From Lepraria neglecta (taxonomy: Eukaryota; Ascomycota; Lecanoromycetes; Lecanorales; Stereocaulaceae): DNA of 64,000 nucleotides. The translations under genes were made by a program, and so were the position numbers. The DNA lies in NCBI GenBank assembly GCA_033220425.1, contig CM065647.1, forward strand, positions 4,712,001-4,776,000. Reading direction: 5' to 3'. This document shows, piece by piece, positions 42,258 to 55,255 of this stretch. Below the pieces are notes generated by a model. The model saw nothing but the letters and a program-made list of their open reading frames with translations, had not been told where the DNA came from and did not search any database. Position 1 is the stretch's first letter, and every line of letters begins with the position of its first letter.

Positions 42258-44170
42258 TCAAGCAGAAGTCTGTGCAGGAATTGGCTTAGTGATGGAGCGA
42301 ATCTCCGCTAATGGCCTCGTTGTTGTCACCGTAGGCGCTCGCGCAGGGGTAGCAGTCATCGGTGAGGTTGTTGGAGAAAACGTGGTCGTCTCGAGACAGC
42401 CTCCAAACCATCCATACTTCACACATGAGGTGGTGGGTAGGTCAGACGTTGATGTCGACGTTGAAGAGCTCGATGAAGTTGTGGTCTCGTCAAGACATCC
42501 TGGCAAAGTCAGCTGCCGCTCTGAAGCATCGCACGACGAAAGATACACTTACCCCACCATCCAGGCGTTTTGCAAGTCGCAGTCCGTGTAGGAGTAGCTG
42601 TAGTCGAGCTACTGCTGCTGGTTGTTGTCGACTCGGATCCGTTGCTGTTGAAGTATTTCCAGTTGAAGCAGTCGAAACACTCTTCATCCGGAATACATGC
42701 AGGAACGTTAGGATATGCCTCGATCACATCATGAATGACGCTGCGAATCTTGTGGTATCCGGCTCCAACACGCCACTGCTTATCCTCAACGGTATCGTAA
42801 CGAGCAACACAACCGGTATGACACTCAGTTTGCATGGAATAACCCCCCAAAGTGCAAGCAGAAGTTGCAGCGTTGCAGCTGCCCATGAAGATGGGATCAG
42901 CGGTGTGACCGAAGTGGACCGCGCCAGTATACTTTCTGGTTTGGGGAGCGCTTGGGTGGACGTCTGGTGGTGACGGAAGACCCAGCCTCGCAGCCGCAAG
43001 CGCATCGCCAGGGGCTTCGAATGTAGTGACTGGCAGTCCAAAGGTCAATCCAAGAAGTGCGCTTGTGGATCCTCCAAGAGAATGGCCATTCAACCATATA
43101 TTCGAATTTGGGTAAAGCTCGGTGACATTGCCGTACAATTCTATTGATTTTGCGTAGTATCGGTTCTCATCCCTTATGGCTTTGACCAGGCATGTCGAGT
43201 TACAAGTGAATGCAGCTGTCATGCAGTCACAGACTTGGTGCCAAAGATAGTGGCCACCTTGGCCGCAACAACAGCCGAAGAACAAGTTATCGTTGACTTT
43301 GTCATTTGTTGTCGTCTCGGCTCCGTCGAAGACCGCTGTTGGGTTTCATTTAGCTGTGAGAACGATGGGACAGCGTTTGGTGAGGCTCTTTGACTTACCT
43401 GGAGAGGTTCCTTTCAAGTTTATGATGATAGTAGAGTTGTCTATGTCGGCAAATATGTGGCCTCGTAGGCTGTCTCCTTCCCACCCAAAACCCTGTGAAT
43501 GATTGAACCTTCCAGTCTCATCTTGCCATTCGCCAGTTCCAGGCTCGGCAGTGTAGGCGTTCCACGCCATTTTGGCAAGCGATACGACTGTCTCTTTGTC
43601 TGTGACATTTGGCCCACAGACCTCATCTGCAGTCCATTCTGACGCATCAAGCGTAGGCGAAGTTCCCGTGAGCCTTGCGAGACTATAGAGAGATTGCATC
43701 CTTGAGACTCTGCGATCTGATAATCTCTCGATGGTAGTCGTCGTCGATCTTGCATGTAGCGTCCCAAGCCGAGTCTTTTCATCCTGCTCACCTGCGGCGG
43801 CCCAGATAACATCTCCCGGCTTTATATCCAGTCGTCTGTAAAGACCTGGGTTCTGATAAGTACCGTGCTCGAATATGTGTCGTAACATGAAGTCATGCTC
43901 TTGACGCGAAGGAGATAGTGGCACTTGAGGCTCGGAGGTCACTGGATGAGGGACTGCGATTATGGGAGCTTGGTTCGCCCTATTGAGCCAGCCATCGGTC
44001 CATGACGCTGCTGTTATTGCTGGCATGGTGAATGAGGCGGCTAGCCATAGGAACAAGGGCTTCGCAGTTACTCGACCGGCCGAACGACACCTCCGTGGGG
44101 TGTGCTTTTGCGTTTCCATCGTATGAGATATATTGGGAGATGGAGAGAGTTGTGGCGAGTCTCTCCACAT
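42258..44170 (-). CDS. atg15: Atg15, autophagic-body lipase
   Basis: Vacuolar phospholipase that lyses autophagic and Cvt bodies. Exons 43399-44170, 42553-43335 and 42258-42499 give 598 aa from the first ATG; an alternative start 17 codons later ([11 protein letters not shown]) gives a more typical N terminus. It has a single N-terminal signal anchor ([18 protein letters not shown]). The lipase nucleophile motif is GHSLGGS (Ser near 343). Family regions are [24 protein letters not shown] and [18 protein letters not shown]. The C-terminal Ser/Thr-rich tail has two Cys modules (TCKTPGWWG and [13 protein letters not shown]). It pairs head-to-head with the VPS9 gene. Intact. Confidence 0.94.
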
Positions 44171-44569
44171 GGACAGGCAGCCGTCGTCGAGCTCGTTGTG
44201 ACGGTGACGGCAATGATCATCAGGCAGCGTTAGCGGGGGATTTAGAGAGTCAATCGGTGAATCGTGCTCCCGAACCCGCTGCTGCTTTGACTTAGTGGAC
44301 TACTTCTTGCTACAGGCAACTCTTCATTGAACGAGCGTTCATTCGCGTTTCTCTTCCTTTGTACATTATCATTGGCTTGGGTCTGCGGCATTGTATCATC
44401 TCACGTGCTTTCCAACCGCAAAATACTTTACGTTCCGCCCATTTCATTTAGCTACTGGACCACGATTTCATGTATTCTAGTTTCTGTGAGTTACCAGGCT
44501 TGAAATCCAAATCGAATCAATCGTCCTCCCAGAGAATTAGCAAGGGTTTCATCTGATCGGCTTCGAAGT
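44171..44569. promoter_or_regulatory. Divergent promoter atg15 / VPS9 gene
   Basis: 399 bp between the starts of two divergent vesicle/vacuole genes. No specific site is recognised. Confidence 0.5.
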
Positions 44570-46886
44570 ATGCTCAGTATGATGCCTGTCTCCCCAGCCT
44601 CAGATGGACATAGCCCATTCCGGTCACAGACGCCGCACATGTCTAAATCCTTCAGTCGCCTTGATTCCCCTCGATCAAGTCCCCTATCCCGAAGCCGAGC
44701 CAGCACTTTACAGAATGGTGCTACCCCGGAACTTCTGACTTCGGAGATGACCGCTTCGCCGTTGAGCGATAATATGAATAGGGGGCTGCAGCAGGATGAC
44801 ATATTCGAGAAGAACAACCTTGTGAGCGGTGATCGAGGATCCATCCAGGATGTCAATGAGCTGGAATCTCCTCACGACGTCCTAGAAGGCTTCGATGAGC
44901 TCCCTATAGAACTCATAAGCCTTATAGACAGGTAAGACTAGTCGACCTCGCATCCTTGACGGCAATACTGACTCAGCGTGCCTCAGATTTATTGAGTCCC
45001 TCACTGCTAAGGTACATAATACGCCGCCGTCGATCGAAAAGCTATCCGACATCTTCCAAGATTTCTATGTGACAGCCGAATCCCATATCGCCACGCATAT
45101 CAGCGCTCTCTCAACTCGCCAGTCTCGTGGAGCATCTCCAAACCCTTCGATATCATCGAAGACTTCCAGTATAGGCAAAGACACCAGGCTGCGATCCTCG
45201 TCGAAAGATACATTGGGTTCGTTTGGCGGTTCAGGCCCCGAGCAGCAGATGCTTACACCTCAAGAGATCTCCGATCGAAGGAAAGCACGGCGTTTATTAG
45301 ATCGTAAAAGAACAGCACTGGAGGAAGCGGTTGAGCGAAGAGTCTGTGAAAAGGTCTACAACAGGATATGGCGCCATCGGAGCACCTTGGACGAGGTCAG
45401 AGACGAAAAGCTTCGGTCACGAACAGCTGCGTTGGCTTTAGTTGGTATAGGTCTGAGAGATCTGGGCATCACATTTGACACATCACATTCGGAGTCGGCC
45501 AAAAGCGAAGTAGAAGACTGGATTTCGAAAGCTAGGGATGGCCTGCTAAGAATGAATGAGGCAAAATACCCTCTCGGCAAATTGCAGCAGCTGGCTGCAG
45601 CCCACAAAAGTATCGTCGATCTACTCACGGCCTTACACCAGTCATCTTCATCTGCAGACGAGATTTTGCCGACTTTGATCTACACACTTATTACGACACC
45701 ACCTGAAGGCATCAATGTCATCAGCAACCTTCACTTCATACAACGATTTCGAGCTGCCAGCAAAGTTGACGGAGAAGCGGCTTACTGCTTGGTGAATCTG
45801 GAAGCAGCCATAACATTTCTGGAAACGGTTGATCTTGCTAGTCTCCGCTCTGACGAAGCTCTTGAGGGCCCACCCAAATCAACGAGCAGGCCGTCAACAC
45901 CGCAGAAGGAGACACGTCCAGAGTGGACTCCAGGAAGGCCAGCATCAGCTTCTATATCATCGCTATCTGCCATGCCGGTGACTGTTACTTCTCCGCAGCC
46001 AACTTCTGATCATCCTCTACAATTTCTAGAAATTACGAAGCCGTCCGCTCCTACTATGCCCTCACATCAAAGAAAGCTGAGTAACCTACTTCAACCACCT
46101 GCCAATGCACTTGGCGCCGCTGGTGACGCTGTAAGATCCACTGCAGACCAGAGCTTCAAGACGATAGGCAACACGCTTGACAGCAGCTTCAAACTCCTCT
46201 TCGGTCGACTGAAAGAACAGCAAGTAGCTGGGGATGCTGCCGATGCGAATGGAACCATCATCGTCCCAAAGACCTTGGACGACGCTCGCAAGCTCGTTGA
46301 ACCCAAAGCCGAGGAGGAAGAAGAAGGCCTCGGATTCTCAGCCAACCCACTAGCCGAGCTTCCTGAGGAAGAAGTTGCGAGCAATGTCAAATTGGAGGAC
46401 AGTCTGCTCAGTGCCTTTGTTGGCCGCAAGCAATCTCGGGACAGAAGCGTCGATAGCGTTCAGAGCTCTGGCAGTGGAAAAAGGGTAGCTTTCGCAGCCG
46501 GGAACACCACCAATCTGGGCAAAGCTGCCTCACCTAGCCCCTCGAATGAAGCTCAGCACGCCGGCAACGCGGCCGTCGAATCCATGCGTAGTCTGGGAAA
46601 TGCAATCAACCCCCTCAAAGGCTTTGCAAGCATGAGCGGTCTGCGAGCCTTCGGAAGGACGTCGCCGGGTGGACAAACCTCCGCGCTAATGCCAACACTG
46701 CCAAGTGTGAACTCCGTTGAGAAGCCAAAGGAAATGCACAAAAACATCCCCATAAAAGTTTTACCACCAGTTCAACGCTTCATGGATATTACAAACGCAG
46801 AGGAACTGAAGATTGGCGAAGTGACGGAGTTGTTAAATGACTATAAGCGGCTGGCTGGCGCTTTGAAAGATATGGGAGCGTTCTGA
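44570..46886 (+). CDS. VPS9-domain protein (Muk1-like Rab5 GEF)
   Basis: Predicted guanine-nucleotide exchange factor for Rab5/Vps21 on endosomes. Exons 44570-44931 and 44987-46886 give 753 aa. The Ser/Pro-rich N terminus carries phosphorylation-like SPRSSP motifs. A helical bundle follows (EAVERRVCEKVYNRIW). The VPS9 core then reads KLQQLAAAHKSIVDLLTALH, ADEILPTLIYTLITTPPEG and FIQRFRAASKVDGEAAYCLV, followed by LEAAITFLETVDL. The conserved Asp and Tyr of VPS9 domains are present. The C-terminal half is disordered, ending in a short conserved helix (FMDITNAEELKIGEVTELL). The start is uncertain by a few codons (MLSMMP). Confidence 0.88.
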
Positions 46887-47818
46887 TTGTGAGAACATGA
46901 TTGACTGAGGTAGAGAGCATATGTACGGGCCGGCTTTTTGGAATTTGAGATACCCCTTCTGTAACGCTCTGTCGGATTTCATATAGAGATTGAGATAACT
47001 GGCTCTCCTGCTCTGTACACGTGCATACAGCTTTCAAGAATTCTTTCGATATCGTGCTTCTTCCACCGCTATTGTCAAGAAAATTCTGCTGAGCATGTGA
47101 TAAGTGTCTTCTTGAGCCTACTCCAGTAAACTCAATACTATCCCAAACGCTGCTTTGCGTTTCCCTACTCTATCCGTATTCTACTTCGTTTCTGATGTGT
47201 TGCTGCTATGTTCTACTCAGGATGTCATCAGACTTGTCGATATCCTGCTCAAATGTCATCGGTTTCATCGGTGTATTACTCAACATGTACTCAATCTCAC
47301 GCAATTTCAACCCGGTGTCCAGTCAATTTTGACGATACTCGACTTAATATTTCGTCGGCCTCGTCTATATCCTGCTCGAGCTTTACCTATCCTAGTTTTC
47401 GTCCACATTCCGCTCAGTGCTCATTCAGGGCCCATCATACACACTCGGCACAGTATCTACTCAGTTTTTCCCATTTCATAATCGGTATCAAGTCATTTCG
47501 AACAACCTTCCACACAATCGATGTTAAAGTACCTATTGGAGAGCTTCGTAACTATCTTGGACTTTGACCATTTACTATAGAAAGCATAGATTATCACAGC
47601 GAGGAGTAGCGGAAGCCATAATTCAAGCTGCACTATAGAGCTCAACATCCGATTCATAGTTCAAGCGAGTGGGTTCTATAGACAATTAAGTACACTGCTT
47701 ACTGCAAGCTAAAAATATGCACGCAAGAAGAGTATCCTAGATCAAATCAATTTCAACTACTCCATTCCATTGCCCACCGTATTCATTCTCAAATCATTAT
47801 CCCTTTCACAGCTCTCAA
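46887..47818. other. Convergent intergenic region
   Basis: 930 bp. From 47200 to 47470 the sequence has recurring CTACTCA/CTGCTCA-like words at roughly 30-nt intervals, perhaps a worn minisatellite; the match is weak. No gene. Confidence 0.4.
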
Positions 47819-49450
47819 TCACAACCTCGCCTGCGCATTTCCAGCGGCCTGGCTCTGCGGATGCGGAGCCAACGGCTCAGTCTCCTGCTCTATTCTCTTG
47901 CCCAAGTCCTTGTTGATCTTAGTAAACATCTCATAAGTCTTCTGCCTGACCGCCGGTTTAGCGGCACTCAAATGGCCCGCCACGTTGCCGACGAAGTTAT
48001 CCTGCTGGCCCTCTTGTCTGCCTAGCACTTCCCACAGCTTGGCTGGCTGCACGAAGTCTTCTTCCGTGACAGGAAGTTGCTGCGCAACAGCCGCGCCGGC
48101 CCACTTCTCGTGTTCCTGGGATGGCTTGACGGGCTTGTATGCCATGTTGCGGTAGGTAGAAGGGTAGTTGGGGTTCGCACCGTAGTTGCCATTGACGGCC
48201 ATGATACCGTCGCGCTGATAGGGGTTGAAAGCGCGGAGGGGCTGGTTGACCGGGATTTGTTGGTAGTTGACGCCGAGGCGGTGGCGGTGGGTATCTGGGT
48301 AGGAGAAGAGGCGGGATTGCAGGACGGGGTCGGCGGAGGGCTCGACGCCGGGGACCATGTGGCTGGGGGAGAAGGCGACTTGTTCGATTTCAGCAAAGTA
48401 GTTCTCTGCGTTCTTGTTGAGAGTGAATTTGCCGAAGGGTCGTAGAGGAACTTCGCCTTGGGGCCAGACTTTGGTCAAGTCGAAGATGTTCCAGCGGAAT
48501 TTCTCGGCTTGCTCGGGGCTGAGGACTTGGAGGTAACAGGTCCAGCTGGGGTATTCACCATTTTGGATGGAGTTGAAGAGGTCTTGCGTGTGCGAGTCTG
48601 GGTTTTCGGAGGCCAATTTGCCGGCTTCGGCGTTGGTGATGGTCTTGCTGCCTTGATCTGTCTTGCAGTGGATTTGGACGTAGTTGAAAGTTCCATCGGG
48701 GTTGGTGAGCTTGTAGGTGTGGCCTGAGTAGCCGTTCATGTGGCGGTAGGAGTATGGGGTGCCGCGGTCGGAGAAGAGATGCATGACCTGATGGGCAGAC
48801 TCCTGGTGAGTGGATAGGTAATCCCAGAACCTGGTGCGTGTTATTGTTTTATGCGTCTTGAAGATTCCTTGCTTTCAACTTACATGGTAGCATCTTTGAG
48901 ATTGGTCTGCGGGTTGCGCTTCTGGGTATGGATAAAGATGGGGAATTTCGAAGGGTCACGTAGGAAGAATACGGGCGTGTTATTAAACACCCAATCCCAA
49001 TTACCCTCCTCGGTATAGAACTTAACGGAGAAGCCTCGAGGATCTCTGGCCGAGTCGGGACTTCCCTTCTCTCCGCCGACGGTCGAGAAGCGGGCAACGC
49101 ACTTGGTCTTCTTTCCAACGTCATTGAGCATATCCACTGAGGTCTAAAGCATGTCAGTAGCTGCATAGCAATTCCCCATCCCCACCTGACCTTACCAGAT
49201 CACTAATGTCGTGTGTAACCTCGAACTCTCCATATGCTCCTGCACCCTTTGCATGGACGACACGTTCGGGGATCCGCTCGCGGTCGAAATGGGCGAGCAA
49301 GTCGATCAAGTGAAAGTCTTGGAGGAGTAGAGGGCCATTTTGGCCAACTCGCTGGGATGACTCGGGGTCTTGCACTGGGCAGCCATTGGAGGTGGTGTAG
49401 ATTGGCTTATCGTCATATCTGAAAGTGCCGGGCTTATCGTTTGCAACCAT
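47819..49450 (-). CDS. Small-subunit catalase, peroxisomal type
   Basis: Haem catalase (clade 3, about 57 kDa) breaking down H2O2. Exons 49196-49450, 48884-49143 and 47819-48830 give 508 aa. The start [14 protein letters not shown] fits the family; an upstream in-frame ATG (49624) would add an unlikely 58 residues. Catalytic His is in [10 protein letters not shown] (residue 66), the distal Asn in FNNTPVFF, and the proximal Tyr in [14 protein letters not shown]. It ends QARL; the last three residues, ARL, fit a type-1 peroxisomal targeting signal. All three exons are intact, in contrast to the damaged large catalase at 8-11 kb. Confidence 0.95.
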
Positions 49451-50390
49451 TGTGAATGAGTGTCCTGGCGGCTGATGGATTTTTGTATCGGGTATGCCTG
49501 TGTATATCGGGTATGTTACATGTACGAGAGGTAGGAAGGACGATGAGTAAAAAAGCGAAGAAGTGGCGATTTGCTGGCTCCCCGCTCCGCTCCCCGCACT
49601 ACTGATTCTGGATTCAGGGTCCAACCAATAACCGCGCTGGAGCTAAGAATTATCTCTCGGCTGTGAGGATCGGCTGTCGTCATCTTTTTCAACAAACATG
49701 GTCATCTCGGTCATGAAACTCGGTCATGAAACTCGGTCATGAAACATGACATTTGCTGTCATTGCCATGCAAGCATTTACAAGCCCACTTATCCGATAAT
49801 CAACGGCTTTTTATGGGACCTTGCAATTTTCAGAAGCAAGCTTCTTTCAGGGTATCAACATCCTGGTATGTACATTCTCTTAGGCGCTTCAAGTGGCAAA
49901 GAATCAGTCTGCACTTCTCGTGCCACTTGGAAGTAGCCTTTGTTCCTGAGAACTGCCTCTTGTATCAGGACACTTAAAGCCTATCTCTAACATTATATCC
50001 TCCTAGTTCGATATCAGACTTCTCAATCTCTACAAATATTGTTCCATGATATTAGTCCCAGTGGCATAAGGTGAAACTCCATCAATGGGCATCGTGCTCT
50101 GAATCGGATGGATTACATATTGTACAATTGTCCTTTACAATAAGTAGTTTAACGATGAGTGGCAAAGTGCCCGCTCAAATGCGAATTGTCCAACCCATGC
50201 TCCTCCCCTCATTGGATATATTTACTGTGACTTGTCGTCAGACATAGAACATAAAGCCATGGGTATATTCCATTAAATCAATCAACACCGACGCTATGCG
50301 AATGGCAACAATGTGTTGGCCCGTCCAGCTTCCCTACTGCGAGACTCCCCCGTTGGTCCCCATCAAACTGTCCAGACCCTTGATCTGTAG
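49451..50390. other. Catalase upstream region
   Basis: 940 bp holding the catalase promoter and the Rictor 3' UTR. It contains a 13-bp triple repeat about 260 bp before the catalase start. Confidence 0.5.
49707..49745. repeat. 13-bp tandem repeat upstream of catalase
   Basis: Three perfect copies of TCGGTCATGAAAC, at 257-295 bp upstream of the catalase ATG on its coding strand; the reverse complement is GTTTCATGACCGA. Confidence 0.9.
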
Positions 50391-53300
50391 CTAGCCAGCC
50401 GAAGGACGCCGCGAATCGGTCGGAGATGTGTTTGCAGACTCGCTACTGGAGTCATCGTCGAGAACAATACTTCTCATGACCCGCTTGTCAAATAGGTCGA
50501 TAACGAATCTCCGCACCTGAAGTCGGAAGTTGTGCTTCTCGAGGACGAGCATGACTTTCCGAAACAGGGCCACTGAGGTGAAGTGCTCGGGCGATTTGGT
50601 CTTGATGCTGTATAACTGTCAGCTTGCCGGTCACATCTTGCTGAGTCTTTGACTTACTTCATGAGATCGCCTGCTGCTCTCTTCTGAAGCACTGCATTAC
50701 CAAGATCAATAGCTAGAGCAAGGATACGAATATTGATAGGATCGTCGTCAGACAGGGTGGTCTGCCTTCTGATTGGCGGCGGCATCCGCTCTGGAGGCCT
50801 CAAAGTGTTACGGGACTCCATCTGCAACAGAAATTAGAATCAAAAGTAGACTTGGTGATAGCTAGACTTACCGAAAGAAGATCATGAAGATCAGGAGGTA
50901 GGCAATAGCCCAGTGACCGTCCAAGATGGTCGGTTGCAGCCGTCCACCCATGCTCTGTGAGGATCTCCATGCCATGCAAACTTCTTGAGATCAAGCCGAG
51001 GACAAAGAAGGCGGTGCCTCTCATCGTCATAACTTCTGAAGAAGTTGCAATCTTGACGATCCAGCCAACGACATCTGTCTCTTCCAGGAACGGAGCACCA
51101 AGTTCCATAGAGCCCACGTTGCCGACGGCCCAGAGAGAGCCCTTGAGCTTCAACATTGTCTCCGAATCTTCATGCTCAGACCACGAGTCTCGAATATTTG
51201 CGACAAAGGCGTCGAAGTGGCCCGAGTCGCTCAGAAGCTGGCACCCTTCGACAGTCCTTGTGAGCTCTCTGTAGAAATGCGGAGGGACAGTACCGTATTC
51301 CTCGCTTTTCATGTGGTCGTCATTGCTCGACTTGGGTCGCTCCGGGAGTATTAGGAGTGCTTTTGAAAGAGAAGCCTCCACCAGAGTGACGTAGGTATCA
51401 TTTCGGCCCAGGAACCAATCGTCCATTTCTTGAGTGATGTAATCAAGGCCATCCAGATATTGGTACCCTAGTGAGGTAGACAAGAATCGGAGAAGCAAAG
51501 GAGCTCCAATTGCGCCAAGGTGATCCAACGCTGGGCGGCATTTGACAACGTACTCGAGTTGTGCTTTACGGTTGCAGACTTCTTCAAGGATCTGTACAGC
51601 AATTTCGGAAACCTGCACCTCTGGATCATAAAGTTGGGTGACCAGAAGACGAATCGCCCACTCGCACTCGCGTATTCCACCATCGGACGTTGCATACTTT
51701 CGTAGAAGTCTCGTTGAGTAAATGCGGATGCTCTTCGGGCAAGCAGTGAGCGCTTTCGAAAGCATGACTCGAAGGTGGCTATCCAGTGAGAAGTCCATGT
51801 TGCTGAGAAGAAGTCTTATGAGATCCTCTCGTCCGTTTAGCTCCATGATATGGTAGAACATGTTGATGATACGCCACCGCTCTATCATCTGAAGACCTTG
51901 CGGATCACTGCTCAGGGCTCCAAGAAGGGCGAAATACCCTCCAGTCAGGGTCTCCGAAACTCGATAGGGCGAGAAGAGTGGTGAGGTTGAGGTCAGGCCG
52001 CTCTGTCTGTCAAGCTGTGCAAGGCATTCAGCTAACTGTCTCAAGAGCTTGCTTTCTGTGAGATAGCCTATGCCCTCTTGATTCTGCAGAAGCGTCTTGA
52101 TAAGAGCACATCCCGTGCGTACATAACGCTGGTTTGGCTTAGTGTTACGTGCATCAGAGAACTTATACTTGAACGGTCGGTAGAATCCAATCAGTCTCTT
52201 CATGAATTTTCCTCCTTTGATCGATTCCTCGAGGCGTTTGGGATTGAGCAGCGGTCCATCAATAAGATCATTGATAAGGTCCCATTTCCACTTCAGGTAG
52301 TTGGCTGTCGTGAGTACTTGCGTTTCCAGTAAGAGAGACCGAAAATGGACCTCATCCATATCCACGCTAAGTTTGGTCTTGGTAGGCTCAGGAGATCGGG
52401 AGGAGCCAATTGGATCTGGTTGTCTAGCAATTGCTGTTATTGATGCTTGCGTTTTGGAAGCTAGACCTGAACGTTGCAAGGTGCGGTTGACGCTGTCGAT
52501 TTGATATACCACTCCACTGGCCGAGGGGCCCTCCTCGACTCCTTGGACAGAGTCCTCCAGTAACCAGGGTAGGACCTGAATTTTGGCACTGACAAGAGCT
52601 GGCAAGCAGTGATCAGCAAGCTTCAAAACTTCGCCCAAGAGCAAGGTTCCTTTTCGTTTAAGCATCGCATCCTCTGCTGTCTCGACAAGATCGGATAACG
52701 CCTAAAAGAAGTGTTAGACCATTGCATTCTTGAAATACCGAGACTCCAAATACATACCCGTACTATGCCACATTGCATGAAGATGGCTAGTAGTAAGGCC
52801 GTGAAGTGTTCTACAAGGCTGAACTTGCTCCCTTCCTCAGTGTCGGCTTTGAAATGCACTTCCGTGCTGTCTGCCTTCAGATTGGCCACCCGACCATATG
52901 TTGTCAGTCGTCGGCCGGCAAGGAATGAAGAAGTCCAAGAAGGGGGCTGTATGTGTAGGACGTCGAATAGCAGGTCCAAAATCAAGTCTCTCGCAACGGG
53001 AAATGGATACTGTAAAGACAGTAGTAAAGACTTGACTGCTGTAAAATCTTTGCGGCAGACCGTGAAGAGGCCTGGCCAGGTCTTTAGGATTGCAGCAAGC
53101 AAGCTTGCTGTTGCCTTCAATTGTTCTTCATGCACGTGCACAAAAGTAGGATCGGTGAATGGCGTGAAGGCCATTGTTATTTCGTGGCCAGACTGCAAAT
53201 ACCCTCGTTTCTGTGGCCTGTCCAGCAAGTGCAGAAAGTTCATCGCCAAGCTTTCGGCTCCATGATATGACCCATCAATGAGAGCATCAGCGAGCGGACC

Positions 53301-54482
53301 GATTCCCCCGGCGGTAACAACGACTGCAGAATCTCGAATGAGGATTTCCGAGAGTGTCAAAAGGCTCATATTCCGAAGCCGGTCCTCATGGTGCTCCGCC
53401 ACAGAAACCACAGTGCGTACGACCGCATTTGAAAGCTCTTGTACGCCTTCTTTGACGTCTAAAAAAGCTCGGACAAACTTGATTGCCTGCTCCCTTTCGA
53501 CGCTTGCCTTGCTCTCCTTGACAAGCGACAATATTACAAGACTATCGGTATTCAAGCCACGTATTATCTTGAGAGAGTTTCGGTCAGCGATGGCATGTCT
53601 GGTAACCCGGTATCCAGCAGCGACGACCTCCCGGCTTTCACTGAGAAGCATGGTTTGCACGCGTAGGCCAAAGATCGGCCATGCAAGGTCATACTTTAGA
53701 GTCGGATATCTCTTGAACAGTTCCACCAAATTGTTAGCTCTCTCCACGTAGTAATCAGGTTGCATACCCTCCACTTCCAGCGCTTGCAGTATCTCGGCGA
53801 GAACGTAGGTTGGCGACTCCGACTCTTGTTCAATCAACGAAAATTGATCCTGCGAAAGTCTCTCATCTCCAGCTGGTGACTTGAGCGGGCTTCCTTGGAA
53901 TAGACCAGAAATCCGATCCCTGCTGGGCGTGGTTGGGCGCTTGCCTCGTTCGATTTCATCCTCAAGCTCAGCGTTGAGCTCTTGGAGCTTACGGTTGGAA
54001 GAGGTGAGCTCGGACTCCACCTTTTGCCTCTGATCCTTTGTTTGCTTGGCATTTTTGGATATCAAGGCTTCTAACAGATTCTCCGAGCCAACCTTAATCT
54101 TGGTTTCTTTATTGATCTTGTCGCGAAGCTCGTGCTGCCGCTGTTCGGAAACCTTTGCTCCCTCTGCGCCAAAGTAGTCCCCAGTGGTAAAAGCGCTCAG
54201 ATCGGCTCTTGGAGTGGTTACGCGCGGAAATGTCACATTCTTCAAATCGGAGCTGAAGCTACCAGGAGGCTGTCCGGATGGGGCAAGTGAAGCCCCTCGA
54301 GGGCCGAATAGCATGGCATTGGCGAGTGAGCGACCATTTTGTCCTTCCCTTCCTGGGGTATATATCCCATCTTTTGTACTATGTATATCCCCTGGATCTT
54401 GTTGCGACAGCGAGCGGCCGTGTCTAAAGAGGTTGGCTTGAGTTGGGGTCACGGAGGAGCCCGGTCCAGTGAATTGGCTCAT
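50391..54482 (-). CDS. ste16: Rictor/Ste16 (Avo3), TORC2 subunit
   Basis: Scaffold subunit of TOR complex 2, which controls actin, sphingolipids and AGC kinases. Exons 52758-54482, 50872-52701, 50658-50821 and 50391-50607 give 1311 aa. Regions in order: disordered N terminus; HR1-like coiled coil (about 110-180, LRDKINKETKIKVGSENLLE); Rictor N-terminal armadillo-like repeats (about 215-600); Rictor middle domain (IEESIKGGKFM-type RasGEF_N_2 region, read here RLEESIKGGKFMKRLIGFYR); and the Rictor V region (ALWAVGNVGS-type, read SLWAVGNVGSMELGAPFLEE, then GTAFFVLGLISRS). All introns are 50-56 nt and sums close in frame. It is divergent from uricase. Confidence 0.93.
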
Positions 54483-55255
54483 TACATCCCCTTTGCCGTC
54501 ATATAAATTGAGTTAGTCTCCGTCGTACCGATATGTCTCCTTCATGTGGTGTGTCCATTTGGTCGCTGGATTAACCAGGCAGGCTGGAGGGACACAGATG
54601 GCGACACCAACCAGGAGAGCGATGGAGTCTAATTGTGGGCCGAATTCGAATAAGAAAACTGGATAGCGGTCCTTAGATCATATCAAATTCATTCCCCGGC
54701 TTTATACGTTGTTTGAGTGTATCGGTAAACGTGAATTGCAAAGGAGATCTGAGTTAGGGTATAAATGAAGGTACATAACTTGAGTTACAGGAATAGACGA
54801 CGGCAGCTAGTCCCAATCTAGCCGGGATCTTGGCGATGCAGCCCTGAGAGCATGCACAAGGCTGAATGCGATACCATTGGTTAGATTTGTGTGCGGGGAG
54901 TTACCTAAAAGCTCGGATCATCCCGTGTTCTGATCGTCTGCGGTCCCAGATGGCATGTTGACGGAAAGTACCTTTTGCCGTTTGGCTGGACGAGAACATT
55001 TTGAGCAATCTACTGGTGCTTCGGAGCTCGCCGTTTTACGCATCAACGGTACAGGTTCCGCTCTCTGGGAAAGCTCCGATTTAGGCTTGTGGCAGCTTCT
55101 TGATAGCTATAAGGATGTTCACATAGTCCACTGCATTTCACCGCAAGGTAACTTCCAATTTGGAAAGCAATCAAGGAGGAGAATTCCCCAGGGCGAGTAT
55201 CTTTCCCACACGCATATCTCAACCACACCACTTTCCTTTCTATTATCTCAGCATT
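54483..55255. promoter_or_regulatory. Divergent promoter rictor / uricase
   Basis: 773 bp between divergent starts. No convincing ORF; no nitrogen-regulator site was assigned with confidence. Confidence 0.45.

Noticed and set aside
49451-49624. N-terminal 58-residue extension of the peroxisomal catalase
   Set aside because: The extension lacks a targeting pattern and homologues start at the MVANDKP-type Met.
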